Source: Parelaphostrongylus tenuis (taxonomy: Eukaryota; Nematoda; Chromadorea; Rhabditida; Metastrongylidae). From it: a stretch of DNA of 64,000 nucleotides. Location of the stretch: the NCBI GenBank assembly GCA_019055375.1, contig JAHQIW010000642.1, forward strand, positions 62,001 to 126,000, in the 5' to 3' direction. The notes beneath the pieces were generated by a model. It saw only the letters and a program-made list of their open reading frames with translations. It ran no database searches and was not told the DNA's origin. Shown in pieces: positions 37,464-48,199 of the stretch. A program made the translations under genes and the position numbers. Each line of letters starts with the position of its first letter. The first letter of the stretch is position 1.

Positions 37464-37729
37464 CTAAAACATTCATAAATCTACAAGCAGAGAAGGATAT
37501 ATCCCATTGCAATCAGTGGCTATTTACCAATGATTTAGATTCATATCAACGAATTCGTGGTCTTATGAGTCATGTGTAACCCACAGTGCGAAGCCTTCAC
37601 ATAGTTCTTGAAAACAATATGTCCAATAGCTGTCAGTGTGACTGGATTCAAAAGCCGATATATACTGATTACGATTGGTTGCTAACATTCGATACATTGT
37701 ATCGCAGAAAGAGTAGTAAGCAGAGAAGG

Positions 37730-38110
37730 ATTCACAGTAGTGCAGTGGTTAGCACATGGCCCAGGAAACAGCAAAAAAGCAGGTTGAACTACCGTCTCAG
37801 GTCCAAAGTTTTACACATCACTTAATATTACGGGATACTAAAACTAGAAATTGACCATTATTCTAGGCATGGCACGAACGGTCAATGTATTCCTTAACCC
37901 TTTGAGCGATATAAGGTATGTTTAATACCGAGCCGCGCGACGTCAAATCTCTCAGACACTGTGATGACAGCGTAGCGTTTCGTGAGAAAGCAGGCAGGCA
38001 GACGCACATATACAGAGACATGCAGATGCTGCCCGCCTCGACTGGCGCTGCCGCGAAAGTGACGACGCGATGCCGACTGCCTGTCAAAGGTGGTACTCAA
38101 GGAGTTTAAA
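37730..38110. repeat. tRNA-like segment and GC-rich repeat in an idhg intron
   Basis: 37735-37810 has a good A box (TAGTGCAGTGG) and a weak B box (GGTTGAACTAC). 37915-38105 is a rearranged copy of the 14340/32250 GC-rich repeat (CGCGCGACGTCAAATCTC, AGGCAGGCAGACG, AAAGGTGGTACTCAAGG). Confidence 0.5.
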
Positions 38111-38278
38111 CCGACTTCCCAGCCTATACGACGCTTTTGGTCAAACAAACCTTGTTATCAACCTCGTGTAACTTGAGGATTTTGTAAAATATATTCGTTA
38201 TATGAGGCTTATTAAGTTTCGAAAAAAATCAAACAAAAGGTGATGATCATTTTCAACATCACAGAAGTATGACTCGAC

Positions 38279-38382
38279 CTTCAAAGCAACACCATTCCTT
38301 TTGATAGCCGTTAAAGTTTGACTCAAATCATCAGTTGATTCAGCCATCGACGAAACATTTACCTCTTCAAGTCAACAGGTAC
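38279..38382 (-). pseudogene. idhg: idhg exon with frameshift and damaged acceptor
   Basis: 104 bases where 105 are expected. The frame begins VPVD, then one base is missing before the EEVNVSSMAESTDD part, and it closes with GVALK and a good donor AAG|GTCGAG. The base pair immediately 5' of the expected first codon is AA instead of AG; using the AG one base further in would place a stop a few codons later. Two independent lesions so close together favour a pseudogene over a single base-calling error. Confidence 0.75.
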
Positions 38383-38831
38383 TTGTAAAATAGGTCTAAA
38401 CAAATACAAATATTTTCTATCAATGTTATCGATTTCAGTCTGTGTACAATGTTCGTGACGGAAGGCACTCGAGAAGAAATTTTTTGGTAAGAAAAGACTC
38501 ACCACCAAAAGAATTCTTGAGAGTAAGAATTAAGGAAAAACGAATCTGACATGGATCCACTTTTTGTTATCATACTGCACAATAAAGCAGTCTTTCAAAT
38601 CTACTCTTAAAATCATTGTTTTCAGATTGTCGAATGACTTCTGAAAGACGACTGAATCAGCATTGATCGGCGAAAAAAGTCTTCAAATATATGTGTACAG
38701 CACAGTGCATATGCCGTCTCGAAAGGGTGACAACTACAGTACATCTCGAACTACTTCTGGAAATGCTCCTAAATCATTAAAAAGATAAAGTCCAAAGAAT
38801 TCAAAGCGGCTTTACTTCAAGGAATATTGAC

Positions 38832-38939
38832 CTGTGCATAACCGAAGATCTTCTGTACATGCTGGAGCATTTCTGGACCGATTCCATCGCCGAGTAATGC
38901 CGTGACACTGTGACAACCACCATAACGATCCAGCTTTGC
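38832..38939 (-). pseudogene. idhg: idhg exon with the GDGIGPE motif
   Basis: 36 codons, phase 0 at both ends, acceptor TTTAG before GCA and donor CAG|GTCAAT. It reads from KLDRYGG through GDGIGPE to IFGYAQ, the conserved N-terminal strand and loop that open the isocitrate/isopropylmalate dehydrogenase fold. No lesion within this exon. Confidence 0.85.
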
Positions 38940-39094
38940 CTAAACATTTACTTCAGTTCCGCTGGGGGAAGAGAAGGGCTACTAATTTTTTATTGGGACG
39001 CAATTTCCGACCCTTTGAGCGAGGTCTTGTCTGCTTCATTCTCAGATTTTTGATAGGTCCTGTAAAAAGTCCGCGACGTTTTGGTTCTTCAGCG

Positions 39095-39610
39095 CAATTT
39101 TGCAATTAAATTGCATGATTTTAGTGTCGCTGTATTGCGCATTTTCTTGAGAACATTTCGGTGTAACTTGCCTATATTTGCTTAGAGATGGAGCTATCGC
39201 GGGAACAAATCTGCTTGCTACTCATGCGCGAATGGCGCGTAAGAGAAAAAGCTAGCGAAGTAGCTAGTCGACCATCTCAAAGACAGCTTGATGATCAACG
39301 TCCTGTGGATGGCTCAAGTGGTTGTGATTTTCCAGACTGCTTTCTTCAGCTTTAAACCTCACAATCGACTTTCTAGCCGTCTTTTCCTCATGGCCCGAAG
39401 CCCCATTAATCTTCGGCGGTGCCTCTTCAGCAGTTTCCCTACGCGCCATTCGCCCACGAGTGGCAAGCGAATTTGTTTCCACGACAGCTCCATCTCAAAG
39501 CAAGTGTAGGCAAGTTACACATCGAAATTTTCGCAAGAGAATGCGCAAGTGAACGGCACCAAAATTATGCAATTTCATTACCAAAATCATTATGCAAAAT
39601 CAATGCGGAA
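39095..39610. repeat. Foldback element with arms of about 150 bp
   Basis: The left arm (about 39099-39243) and right arm (about 39430-39600) pair imperfectly: TTGCAATTAAATTGCAT with ATGCAATTTCATTACCAAAA, GGTGTAACTTGCCT with AGGCAAGTTACAC, GAGATGGAGCT with AGCTCCATCTC, and GCGAATGGCGCGTA with TACGCGCCATTCGC. The loop of about 190 bases has an open minus-strand frame but no recognisable domain. MITE-like; a target-site duplication was not established. Confidence 0.65.
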
Positions 39611-39882
39611 TGAACTTTCACAGTAATCACTCGGTGGCTCAAATCTCAGCAGTTCCAATACTGTGCTTGTTCCCCAGAAGAAAAAACCTTCTTACAGAGT
39701 TGTGGCGAAAATGATAATATTTCACACTCGGCGCTTTGTCGCGCGTACTTTCGTTGTTATCAAAACTTTTCTCTCTGCTCCGAGAAAACTTCCAAGTTTT
39801 CCGTAAAAGAAGTGTAGAACGAGATTTACCCTACGTTCTATGGGCTTAGGGTTTCATTTTCATTTTACACTGGCAAGTAAAC

Positions 39883-39919
39883 CCTTACGAAGCCTAAACC
39901 CAGGAATGCGAAGCGTCAT
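39883..39919 (-). pseudogene. Possible first exon (mitochondrial presequence) of the idhg relic
   Basis: ATG at 39919-39917 followed by TLRIPGFRLRKG, an arginine-rich amphipathic start of the kind used as a mitochondrial presequence, and a donor GTTTAC. Its phase (1) does not join directly to the next recognised exon, so another small exon would be required. Weak evidence. Confidence 0.25.
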
Positions 39920-40161
39920 CTTTTCCTCGGTTTTCCAATGTCCTACGAAGAACTATTCAAAAACCAATCTTACCTTCAGAATCATGGAGATTTGGGCCAC
40001 CAATAGTCTGTCAGAATACCACTAACAAAGCATAACGAATGCAAAGCAAAGACTGCGCGCTGAGTGTGAAACTCTTTATATTCTGAAAACAAGCCATGTT
40101 AACATCTGTAATACAAAGCGGGAAGCGAGATGGTTGGAAATGTTACGCAATGTGTACAAGT

Positions 40162-40194
40162 GATATATATATATATATATATGCATGTATATTA

Positions 40195-40225
<31 letters not shown>
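40162..40225. repeat. TA microsatellite
   Basis: Two TA runs joined by a short TGCATGTATATT segment. Confidence 0.92.
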
Positions 40226-40589
40226 CTCAAAGACGTTTTGATTTGCCGATGCGGAATTGTCATAGTAGTGTTAAGTGATACATAGCCTGTGAGATTGTTT
40301 TTAGCCTTTTCGAGTTGGCCAGAACCATGGGCACCACCATTCATAATAGCAGCAGTAGTAGTGATAGCGGTAACAGTTCGATGACTGACGTTTCAGCATT
40401 TCCGCTTCTTCATAGCCCTGGACTTACATTGTATCGGACTTTTGAATACGACGCACTGATCAATGTACTGGAATATTGAATAAATATCATAACTCTGATG
40501 AAAAGCCACCCTCAGGCTTTAGCCTGCCGAAACGCTCGACAAAGGTTAAACGTAATGTCTTCCTTGCTGTTGCAGCGCATTAACAATGC

Positions 40590-41710
40590 CTTTTCGAAGA
40601 AAAAGCATAGTCATGAAACCATCGACATTTAAGCTCCCAAATGACTACCGAAAGTCTAGAGGAGAAGCGAAAGAGGTTGCGTTCGGGATGAGCTAGTATA
40701 TGCAAAACTGCTCGCATCACTAAGTGGTAATCAAAACTAATTAACACAAGCAGATTGGTTCATTACATTTTTACTCGCCCATCACGGCCACAAACGCAGT
40801 GCTTGTGATATACTTATCTAAAAAGCCACCACTTTGCCGAAAAAAAAGAGAATAAGAATATCACTAGTCTTGTGCCACGGTCAATCAATTGTTTGGCTAG
40901 CATTCAAGAGCTTACTGAAAACGGGTTGAAGTAATCCCCTCTCACAAATGAGTATGCCAGTGAGAATAAGATGTTGCTTATTCTCCTCCTTACGTCCACT
41001 AAAAAAGTATATCTACAAAGCATTTATTCCAAATGCTACACTGGAGAATTTGGCAGTAGTGATTGGAATACTACTGAACCCTCTATGACATAAGCTAGAT
41101 CGTACCCGTTTCTATGGTCGTGTATACGTCACACGAATTGCATAATATGCCTTAGATGGCTTGAAAAGGGTTATGTCTGTCGCAAGCTAATCAGCCAAAT
41201 ATCATCCATGACATTACCAAAAATAATTCATAATCATAATGTAAATCTCACGCGAAACTAGCCAAAAAGTCTGTAGATAGGAGTGGGTTTAGCTTTCGCA
41301 AAAAAATAATTTAAAACTTAATAAAGGTCATTACTTTTTACGTTCATACCGAAGAAATCGCTCTTAACTGAGATTTTCAATATCATACGCGCTTTTTCGA
41401 AGCCATGCACGATATTGTCAAAAGAGGTGAAATAGAAACTTTCAAAAATTAAGAATTAAATGAGCAAATCAGAATAAGAATGAGGAATTACTAGATTAAT
41501 GAAATTGCCGAAAATCTAAATTTGCTTCCAATTACTATTTTCCAGAGCAAGTCAATCTTATCTATGAATTTTGCAAAGTTGTTCAACTTCTCACCATTTT
41601 CTATGGGTCTCCCACTGAGTGCTCTTCTATGTGAACACACACCACAAAGCTTACAGAGAAAGGTTCACTGGGAACCGTTTACGTTAAAATAATTCTCGTT
41701 TGCACGTCAT
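40590..41710 (+). repeat. Diverged copy of the unit end module
   Basis: Shares the order of blocks with 21780-22930 and 56090-57250: a CACGGCCACAAACGCAGTGCTTGTG block near 40785, GAGAATTTGG near 41043, a TAAGCTAGATCGTA block near 41090 and the CCCACTGAGTG block near 41610. It is much more diverged than A versus C. Non-coding. Confidence 0.5.
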
Positions 41711-41869
41711 TGAAATGGAAGTTGTTCTACGACGTAGGTATATGTCAAATCGACACGAGTTTGGCACAAAATCTGAGTAGACTATACAACACCTACGAAA
41801 TTGTGTACAAATGCATGCTCATAGATGTCGCATATATTATCTACATGAAGTGTATGTGTGTGCGTGTGT

Positions 41870-42400
41870 CTGTGTATATAATCCTGTTGCAAACTTGAAC
41901 TAACATCTATGACAAATCAAATCATAAAGTCGCGTGTGATACGACGCTACATCCTTTACACCACTTTGCGTCGCGGTCGTCATCAAAAGCGCGAAAGCGC
42001 CCACGAGTGCTAAGTGGATACGGAAGGTTCTTTCAAGACACAGAACCATTTTGTGTCGTCCCTCCGTCAAATGTGCGGAGGGGCAGCACTACAAGTAGGG
42101 CTACCGTCCGGGGGTACGGGTAGGTTCCTATGAGCCACACTTGGGCATTTTTCGTGAAACGTCACCCCCATATCAACTGTAACAATTGCTGAAATAAAAG
42201 TAGGAGATCAGTACAACTGGAGCATGCGTAATTATGTATATATAGCTCAGATGAGATAGGATAGAAATGTTCAATTACAATCTAGATGATTTCTCATATT
42301 TATTATTACTTCTAAAAAGTGCCGTGATATTACGGATGTGAATCAAACAGTGCTGAATGATATGCAAGGCATTGAACATCAGGAGAGGGTTGAACAGTTC
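41870..42400. other. No supported gene
   Basis: A short GT-rich run ends near 41880. A GC-richer stretch (41940-42180) with CCGTCCGGGGGTACGGGTAGG looks like part of a repeat, but no second copy was found in the window. Confidence 0.4.
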
Positions 42401-42429
42401 TTCCATTAATAGTGTTTTACAACTTGGGA

Positions 42430-44220
42430 CAGCAAAAGAAAAGTCTGCTACTGAGATGTAGATCTTTATCGACGCTAAAGCGAATTGTAATTACGAAGTG
42501 ATAGAGTACTATAAAAGATGTAGAAATAAGGCCAGTGCCTCAGAAAGACTCGTATTTTTAAGCGAGGGAATAACATCATTGCGTAAAACGACATATCTCC
42601 ATTTCTTCGGGAGCATTTTTATGCTATATTATCCATATTGATCCCAATTTCAATCAAAATTATCATTCATTTTCTATCTAGAGTACGTCTCACCATCATA
42701 TGCTACAGAAAATCGGTAAATCGTCGGGTAGTCAATAAAGCACCCCTGGACTTCTGAAATTAAATATTACAGCACAGACCACTCAGTCACAAAAGTCATC
42801 ATAGTGAGTGAAAATCACAGGGCAATAAATGTTTTCTCGACACTGCACACTTCTTGCGATGAAATCTCATAACTCTTGATGATCTTTGGAATATAGTCTA
42901 ATAGAATCTTTCAACGGTCTGAAACCACCAATCGATGGAATCGCGTGGGTGTCGTGATCTAGTGGGTTGTGATGCTCGTCGCGATGAACGTGAGGTCAAA
43001 GCCCGCCACCCATCACTCGCCGACTGTCAACAACGAATGCGCTATGGAAAGCCGCATCCAGGCTCATATTGAGATTGCGAAGTGACGCGGTGAAACAGTA
43101 TTCTGCGACGTCTAAGGGGAAGTCGAAAAAACGATTGAATGCTAGAAGAACTGGCACTTGCACAGGGCAAAGATGGCACTGTGAACACGAATAAGGTACT
43201 AAAAAGAATATTTTAAGCTTTTTAAGATATCTGGTAAGCCAGTCAGGTAGCATTCGTATGTTTCGGCGTTCTCGAGCGCCTCATCAGTAAAACAGGCTCT
43301 AGGCTTTACCTCTGCTTACTAAAAGCAGTTGGCGCCGGAGATGCGTGACTCTGCAACAAGTGAAAGGGTTGCGATTGAAAGTGATTGGAACGTATTGTTA
43401 ATAGCTTCTATGGCGGCCCTGAGTTATGGCAAATAATCACTCTAGATGGGAATAACATCTGATCCTTTCACAATAATTCCAACGAAGTTATTCTACATGT
43501 TTGATACGACAGGTCTCGAAGTTCTCTCGAAAACTATCTAATAGGCAGCGAAATTCGCGCTGTGAGCAGGGATTTCAACTCTCGAGCGAGCGAACGACAT
43601 TTTCGTTGTTGGTCTAGAAGTCGTTTAGGTGTTGGGAAGCTTTACATTATGTTCTTACACAGTAATACACCACATTTTTTTCTACACGATCATAAGATCA
43701 TATGCTTTCGGTTTTCATATTTAGAGTGCTAGAAATATTATTTTTCCCTAAACAAGGTACAGGGCGCCTTCAAATACTAACTTTAGTACTGCAATCACTA
43801 CGATTTAGGCTATCGAACGGCTGCTGAAGGTCCAAGGAAGACGCGAAGAAACGCTCTTTCAGACCGGTGCAACCTTTCCAAACTCGCCATCAGATGCTAC
43901 AATGAGCTAAATAACACAAGCACCTGGTGCAATCACGTCTCTACACACCCATTACAGTCACAATAGGAGTGCTTGTAAAAAACATAAATTAAGCAGCCAC
44001 CAGTGGGTCCACAGTTAGAGAGTAAATGGAAAATTCAATGGCCTTTACTATGCAGTCAGCCATTTCGTATAGCGACAGACCTTCAACATCGTGAAAAAAG
44101 GTTTAGTACGAAAAGCGGTCTTCCAAACGATCATTTTAACGAGAACAAAGTAGCGTTCATCCTGCCCTTCTCTTTCAACCAAATAAGCATAGCTGTTCAG
44201 TAATTTTTCTAAATGCCACC
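42430..44220 (+). repeat. Diverged copy of the unit end module, abutting unit C
   Basis: Matches 20580-22300 and 54890-56580 in order: an AAAACGACAT block, TCACC..CATATG..ACAGAAA, GGACTTCTGAAAT, and CTTCAAATACTAACTTTAGTACTGCAATCAC near 43770. Unit C begins directly after it, skipping the 22700-26500 part of the unit. This is a junction produced by deletion or unequal exchange. Confidence 0.55.
43261..43287 (-). other. Hammerhead-core-like motif without stem I
   Basis: On the minus strand CTGATGA is followed by GGCG, an eight-base loop, CGCC and GAAA, which is the exact two-box core with a four-pair stem II. Downstream CAT / ACGA / ATG could be stem III, but the base that should be U is C, and no complementary stem I flanks were found. 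Probably a relic or chance motif; not counted as a ribozyme. Confidence 0.35.
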
Positions 44221-45148
44221 ACTAGAGAATTTGGTAGCAGTCAGTGTTTGTTATAGAAGCCTTCGTGACAGGAGACAAGGAGTTAGGACCTAAATGTCGA
44301 CTTCTTTAACTCCGTTCGACACATGATCAGACATGTTTATTGTTGACTGAGCCAACAGCGTGAAGTTGAGAAAGAGCTCACCTATTTGGCTAACCCTTCG
44401 ACCCATTTCGTTTTCTTCAGAGCCGATGATTTGAATTGTAGCTCAAAGTTTTTTTTCATTGTTGTGCTCCTTGAGTAATACCGTAGGATAGTGAGGTTTT
44501 TAACTTGGTCTGGTCCATCAGAGAAGATTCGGCTTGAATGAAACAAACACGGAACCAAAAGATGGTCAATGACGCGAATCACCTGCTCTGAATGAAATGA
44601 AACGCATCAAAACGTTATCCGACGAAAAAATTCTCATTGAATTTGTGCTGTTGACTCATTCAGCAGAAAATATGATCGATAATGTTTGATATTCTGGACA
44701 TGAAAGGAAAGATATAGCTTTTTCTGGTTTCCACATTATGAATACCGTTCTCAGTCTCATCAGCGCTCCACTGATCTAAGGTCTCTGATGAGCATGGTTT
44801 GTTTCTAATCGCTCAATCAATTCTGCGGATTGGATTCCACTCGTTTCCACATATGCGTCTTTTGAGGAGTAGAAATCCTTTGCTCTTCACATTGCTCGGA
44901 TTTCGCACTTTTTCAGTGATTCAAGTCCTTGCTACGCTAACTCATACTTTATTCTATTTTATTTACTTTACTGATCCGTCTTCCTAGTATTTCTTCTTTT
45001 TATTATGCGGATCCCAGTATTTCCAAGACTCAAATCGTCTTCTCCCTAAACGTTGTATAATACTGATTGAGCGAGTCTCTTTGCAATTTCGAGGATAGCC
45101 TGGCTGTGGCGTTCTATAGAGCGATGTTTTTGACTGCCGCAGAATGTT

Positions 45149-45178
45149 GGGGAGGGGGGAGGGGGGAAGGGGGGAGGT
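45149..45178 (+). repeat. G-quadruplex-type tract
   Basis: Four runs of four to six G separated by one or two A (GGGG, GGGGGG, GGGGGG, GGGGGG), meeting the usual quadruplex pattern. The homologous tract at 8789 has three runs. Confidence 0.85.
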
Positions 45179-47064
45179 GGAGCTCGGCTTCACGCGCGCC
45201 GCAACGAGCATCACTACCACTCGGTGCCACGGAGCCCCATTGCATTAATATTTATTATTTCGGTACAAGTTTGTTAGCCGGAAACAAGTAAAAGAGCGAT
45301 CACTTTCACTGTACAAGAGATCTGCATTACGAAAATCACACCAGAAGAGCCAAGAGCTAATTAGGAACTGCCGAAGTAGCCGATGTGACATCTATAGTTG
45401 TCATAGTGAGCACACGGCGGAACACACGGATTCCTACACACCGCCACAAAACCGTAACTGGGCGTCCTTGTAAGAGATTTTAGAAACTGATGATTGTCAC
45501 CAAACCGATAAGAATGTGGATGAAGCTCTTGGCGTGGTCCAATCCCTAAGGGAAGGGCTATAAATCGACTTCATGGAGCATTGATCGATGTGATTTCAGC
45601 GCATATGTGGCCACAATGACTCGCGGTGGCCTATCGATTTGTCAAGCTAGTGACGCTGTCGTCCCAGACAAATTTTGCGCCATGTCGCCAACTCCTGACC
45701 GGTAAGTATAAGACTTAGCTTGTTCTGAGTGCAGGGTCGAACTACCGAAGTCGTGTGTGCCACAGGACACTCCTAACCACTGGTCCGCACGCTCCAGCTG
45801 AGAACAAATATGCGCTTCGATACGAGGCACCCGCCGAGGGCAAGCCCGAGATCAGCTTAAAATTAGACGTCGTTTCCAGAAGTCCGTAGTAAACATAGAT
45901 TCAGGAGTCACGTTCAGTACGGTAATCTCAGAGGTAATCAGTTGCGGCCGCTTTGCGCCAGAGGCAGGTTGATGGTTTCACAGCTCTGTCTCTCTTACTT
46001 TTTAAGGCTCGGATAAATAGAGTCGATTCTTCCAATATTCAATTTTTATTGTGTCATTAATTACTTATATTTGTAATAATACCAACTTGATCCTTTCTAA
46101 TAGTGTGATTCAATTTTTTCAAGAATATTGGGTTAACGGGAAAATTTCCGGACTTTTTCGATTTTCTTCATTACTTTTTATGCAATTAAGTTTTTCCTTT
46201 ACTTTGATTTAGAGCACCTTCTCTCGGTGATTTTGGTATAAAGCACTTATACGTTTGGGTTCTTTGTGCCTATGAGGAGACAAATAAAAAACCGATCTCA
46301 TTTGCTGGAGAGCAATTTTTTCATAGAAACTCCACAAAGCTTTCAAAAGCTGAGACTTCAGGCTGCACCCATACGTTCCTTTTTTGGAGAAAGCCTTTTT
46401 CGACTTTGCTACAGGAGGAGATTTTTGTGCTGAAGACGCGCTTTTTCTTGCTGAACAGAGCTCTTTCCTTGGACTATCAGTAATCATTCTATAGCGTAAT
46501 CGTTCCTGATTCCAACACTGTGCTTATATCCTGAAAAGATTGTTTCTCTGCAACGCAGCAAGTAAAACAAGTTGAATGCGTATGCGGCCAAGTTTTGAAA
46601 AAAAGGGCGATGCGGGACCGTAGCCTGAAGTCTTAGCTTTCGAATGGTTACTAACACTCCTAGATAGAGTTTTTCTCCAGCGAATAAGATCGGATTTTCA
46701 TTTCCTCTTATATCCATAAAGTGCCTACATTTGTTTTGAGATGAATTTCCTCGAGAGCAGAAACGATTGTTGCTGCAACACGAGTATCGTCGCGTGCCAA
46801 AGAAGCACTTGACCCATACAATACTCGTGTAGCATCAACAGTCGTTTTTGCTCTCGGAACAACTCCGTCTTAAAACAAATGTGAAAGTGTTATATATAAA
46901 AATTATCGCGAGAAAGTGCTCTAAACGATAGTAAAAGCAGAAACTTAAATGCATGAGATAATCAGCTAATACGAAAAAGTCCGGAAAATCTCCTGCCGAC
47001 CCAGTAGATAAAAACGTATTCAGTAAGAGATCCGCAGTATAAAATGTGATTTTGAACCAGTCAT

Positions 47065-47655
47065 TAGGAGCGCATGTGGCGCAGAGGTTGAAGGTACTCT
47101 GCGTCGCACACAAGGTCGATGGTTTTATCTCGCGCTCATATTTCGTAAGCCATCCATCCCACCAGGGTCTCCAAATTGATACCGCACTGGTCTCAGACGT
47201 GTCTGGGAAGATAAACAGCACTGACTCGGTACAGCGGGGCGACCACGAGTCACTGTAAAGACAAGATATGTATTCAGTCACCTCTAACGAAGTTAAAAAT
47301 TGAGGGCGAATGCATGGCGCATCCCTCAGGAACTGATCAACGCCGAAATCTGTTTCTTTCTCTATTGCGCTCGACTGTTGAATTATTCTTACTTTTGGAA
47401 AATTTCATGAAAATAACCGCAGGAAGCTGCTCTAAAAGATGGTGAAAAGAACAAAGCCTTCGGCGTTGGCCATTCCCAAAGAAGTGCGCCATGCATTCGT
47501 CTTCATCTTCGTTTGAGGTGACTGAATGCATATCTGGCCTTCACAGTGACCTCAGCGCTGCTTATACTCCCAGGCAAGTCTGAGGTCAGTCCAAAACAAT
47601 TTATCGACCCTGTGTGCGAGCAGAGCACCTCTAAGCACTGAGCCGCATGCGCTCT
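47065..47655. repeat. Foldback element with tRNA-like ends, copy C
   Basis: The left outer end has GTGGCGCAGAGGTTGAAGG and GGTCGATGGTTTTATC; the right outer end has CACCTCTAAGCACTGAGCCG. The inner inverted pair is GAATGCATGGCGCATCCCTC near 47305 with AGTGCGCCATGCATTC near 47480. The 148-residue minus-strand frame over 46835-47281 runs through the arm and is not a gene. Confidence 0.7.
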
Positions 47656-48133
47656 TATCAGGAATCAAGGTGCTGGTTCGATCCCCTATCCCTAAAATTC
47701 CATCCAATCCCCGGATTAGGCCTCAGGTTAGTTATCTTCTAGAGTGCAAGGACATTTTATTCCACCCGTTCTTATTGTTGAAATAAACCTCTAGGGTGAT
47801 GAATCAAGAAAACGAATCGAATGCAGAAGTAGTGGCATCCGCATAGAGAAAATGTGGTAGACGCAGGCTAAAATAATCAAAAATGGTGGTAAAAACAAAA
47901 ACTTAAACGCATGAAGAATAATGCATAGAAATGAAAAAGGCTGGAAAATTTCTTGCTAACTCAAGAGAAAGGTGAATTTTTTTTTCAAGATAGATAAGAA
48001 AAATAAGTCTGATCAAGAGGACTGATCGATTTTCACTAAATATCAACATGAAGAAGATATAGAAAATCTACTTTGAGTAATGTGCAAAACTTTGAATTTC
48101 AAGCGGGAATGGGGCTCGCGCTTCACCCTTTTC

Positions 48134-48199
48134 GATGGTGTAGTAGTAGTATGCTTGTCAGCAAATGATGAAAGGCAGGTTCGATTCCCGCCTGAGGTC
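48134..48199 (+). pseudogene. tRNA-like segment, copy C
   Basis: Same position in the unit as 11763 and 30932. The T arm GCAGG / TTCGATT / CCCGC is nearly intact, but the D arm has decayed (GTGTAGTAGTAGTA). Confidence 0.45.

Larger units (their letters stand above)
35712..38939 (-). pseudogene. idhg: NAD-dependent isocitrate dehydrogenase gamma-type subunit, decayed
   Basis: Five minus-strand exons with canonical splice signals plus one with a damaged acceptor encode, in order, the N-terminal and middle parts of a mitochondrial NAD-isocitrate dehydrogenase regulatory subunit. This subunit belongs to the matrix heteromeric enzyme that oxidises isocitrate to 2-oxoglutarate in the TCA cycle. 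Recognisable motifs are [40 protein letters not shown] and MIVDNASMQLV. The HC and VDN..MQLV pattern fits gamma better than alpha or beta. Lesions: a one-base deletion and a lost acceptor AG in the second exon (38279-38382), about 11 residues missing between the LEH and SVTRKK exons, and no C-terminal third found in the window. Because the introns are kept, it is a decayed duplicate or degenerated locus, not a processed copy. An alternative is a real gene with assembly errors. Introns hold foldback and GC-rich repeats. Confidence 0.75.

Noticed and set aside
46835..47281. 148-residue minus-strand open frame
   Set aside because: It runs through the arm of the tRNA-like foldback; homologous arms in units A and B are not open in the same frame.
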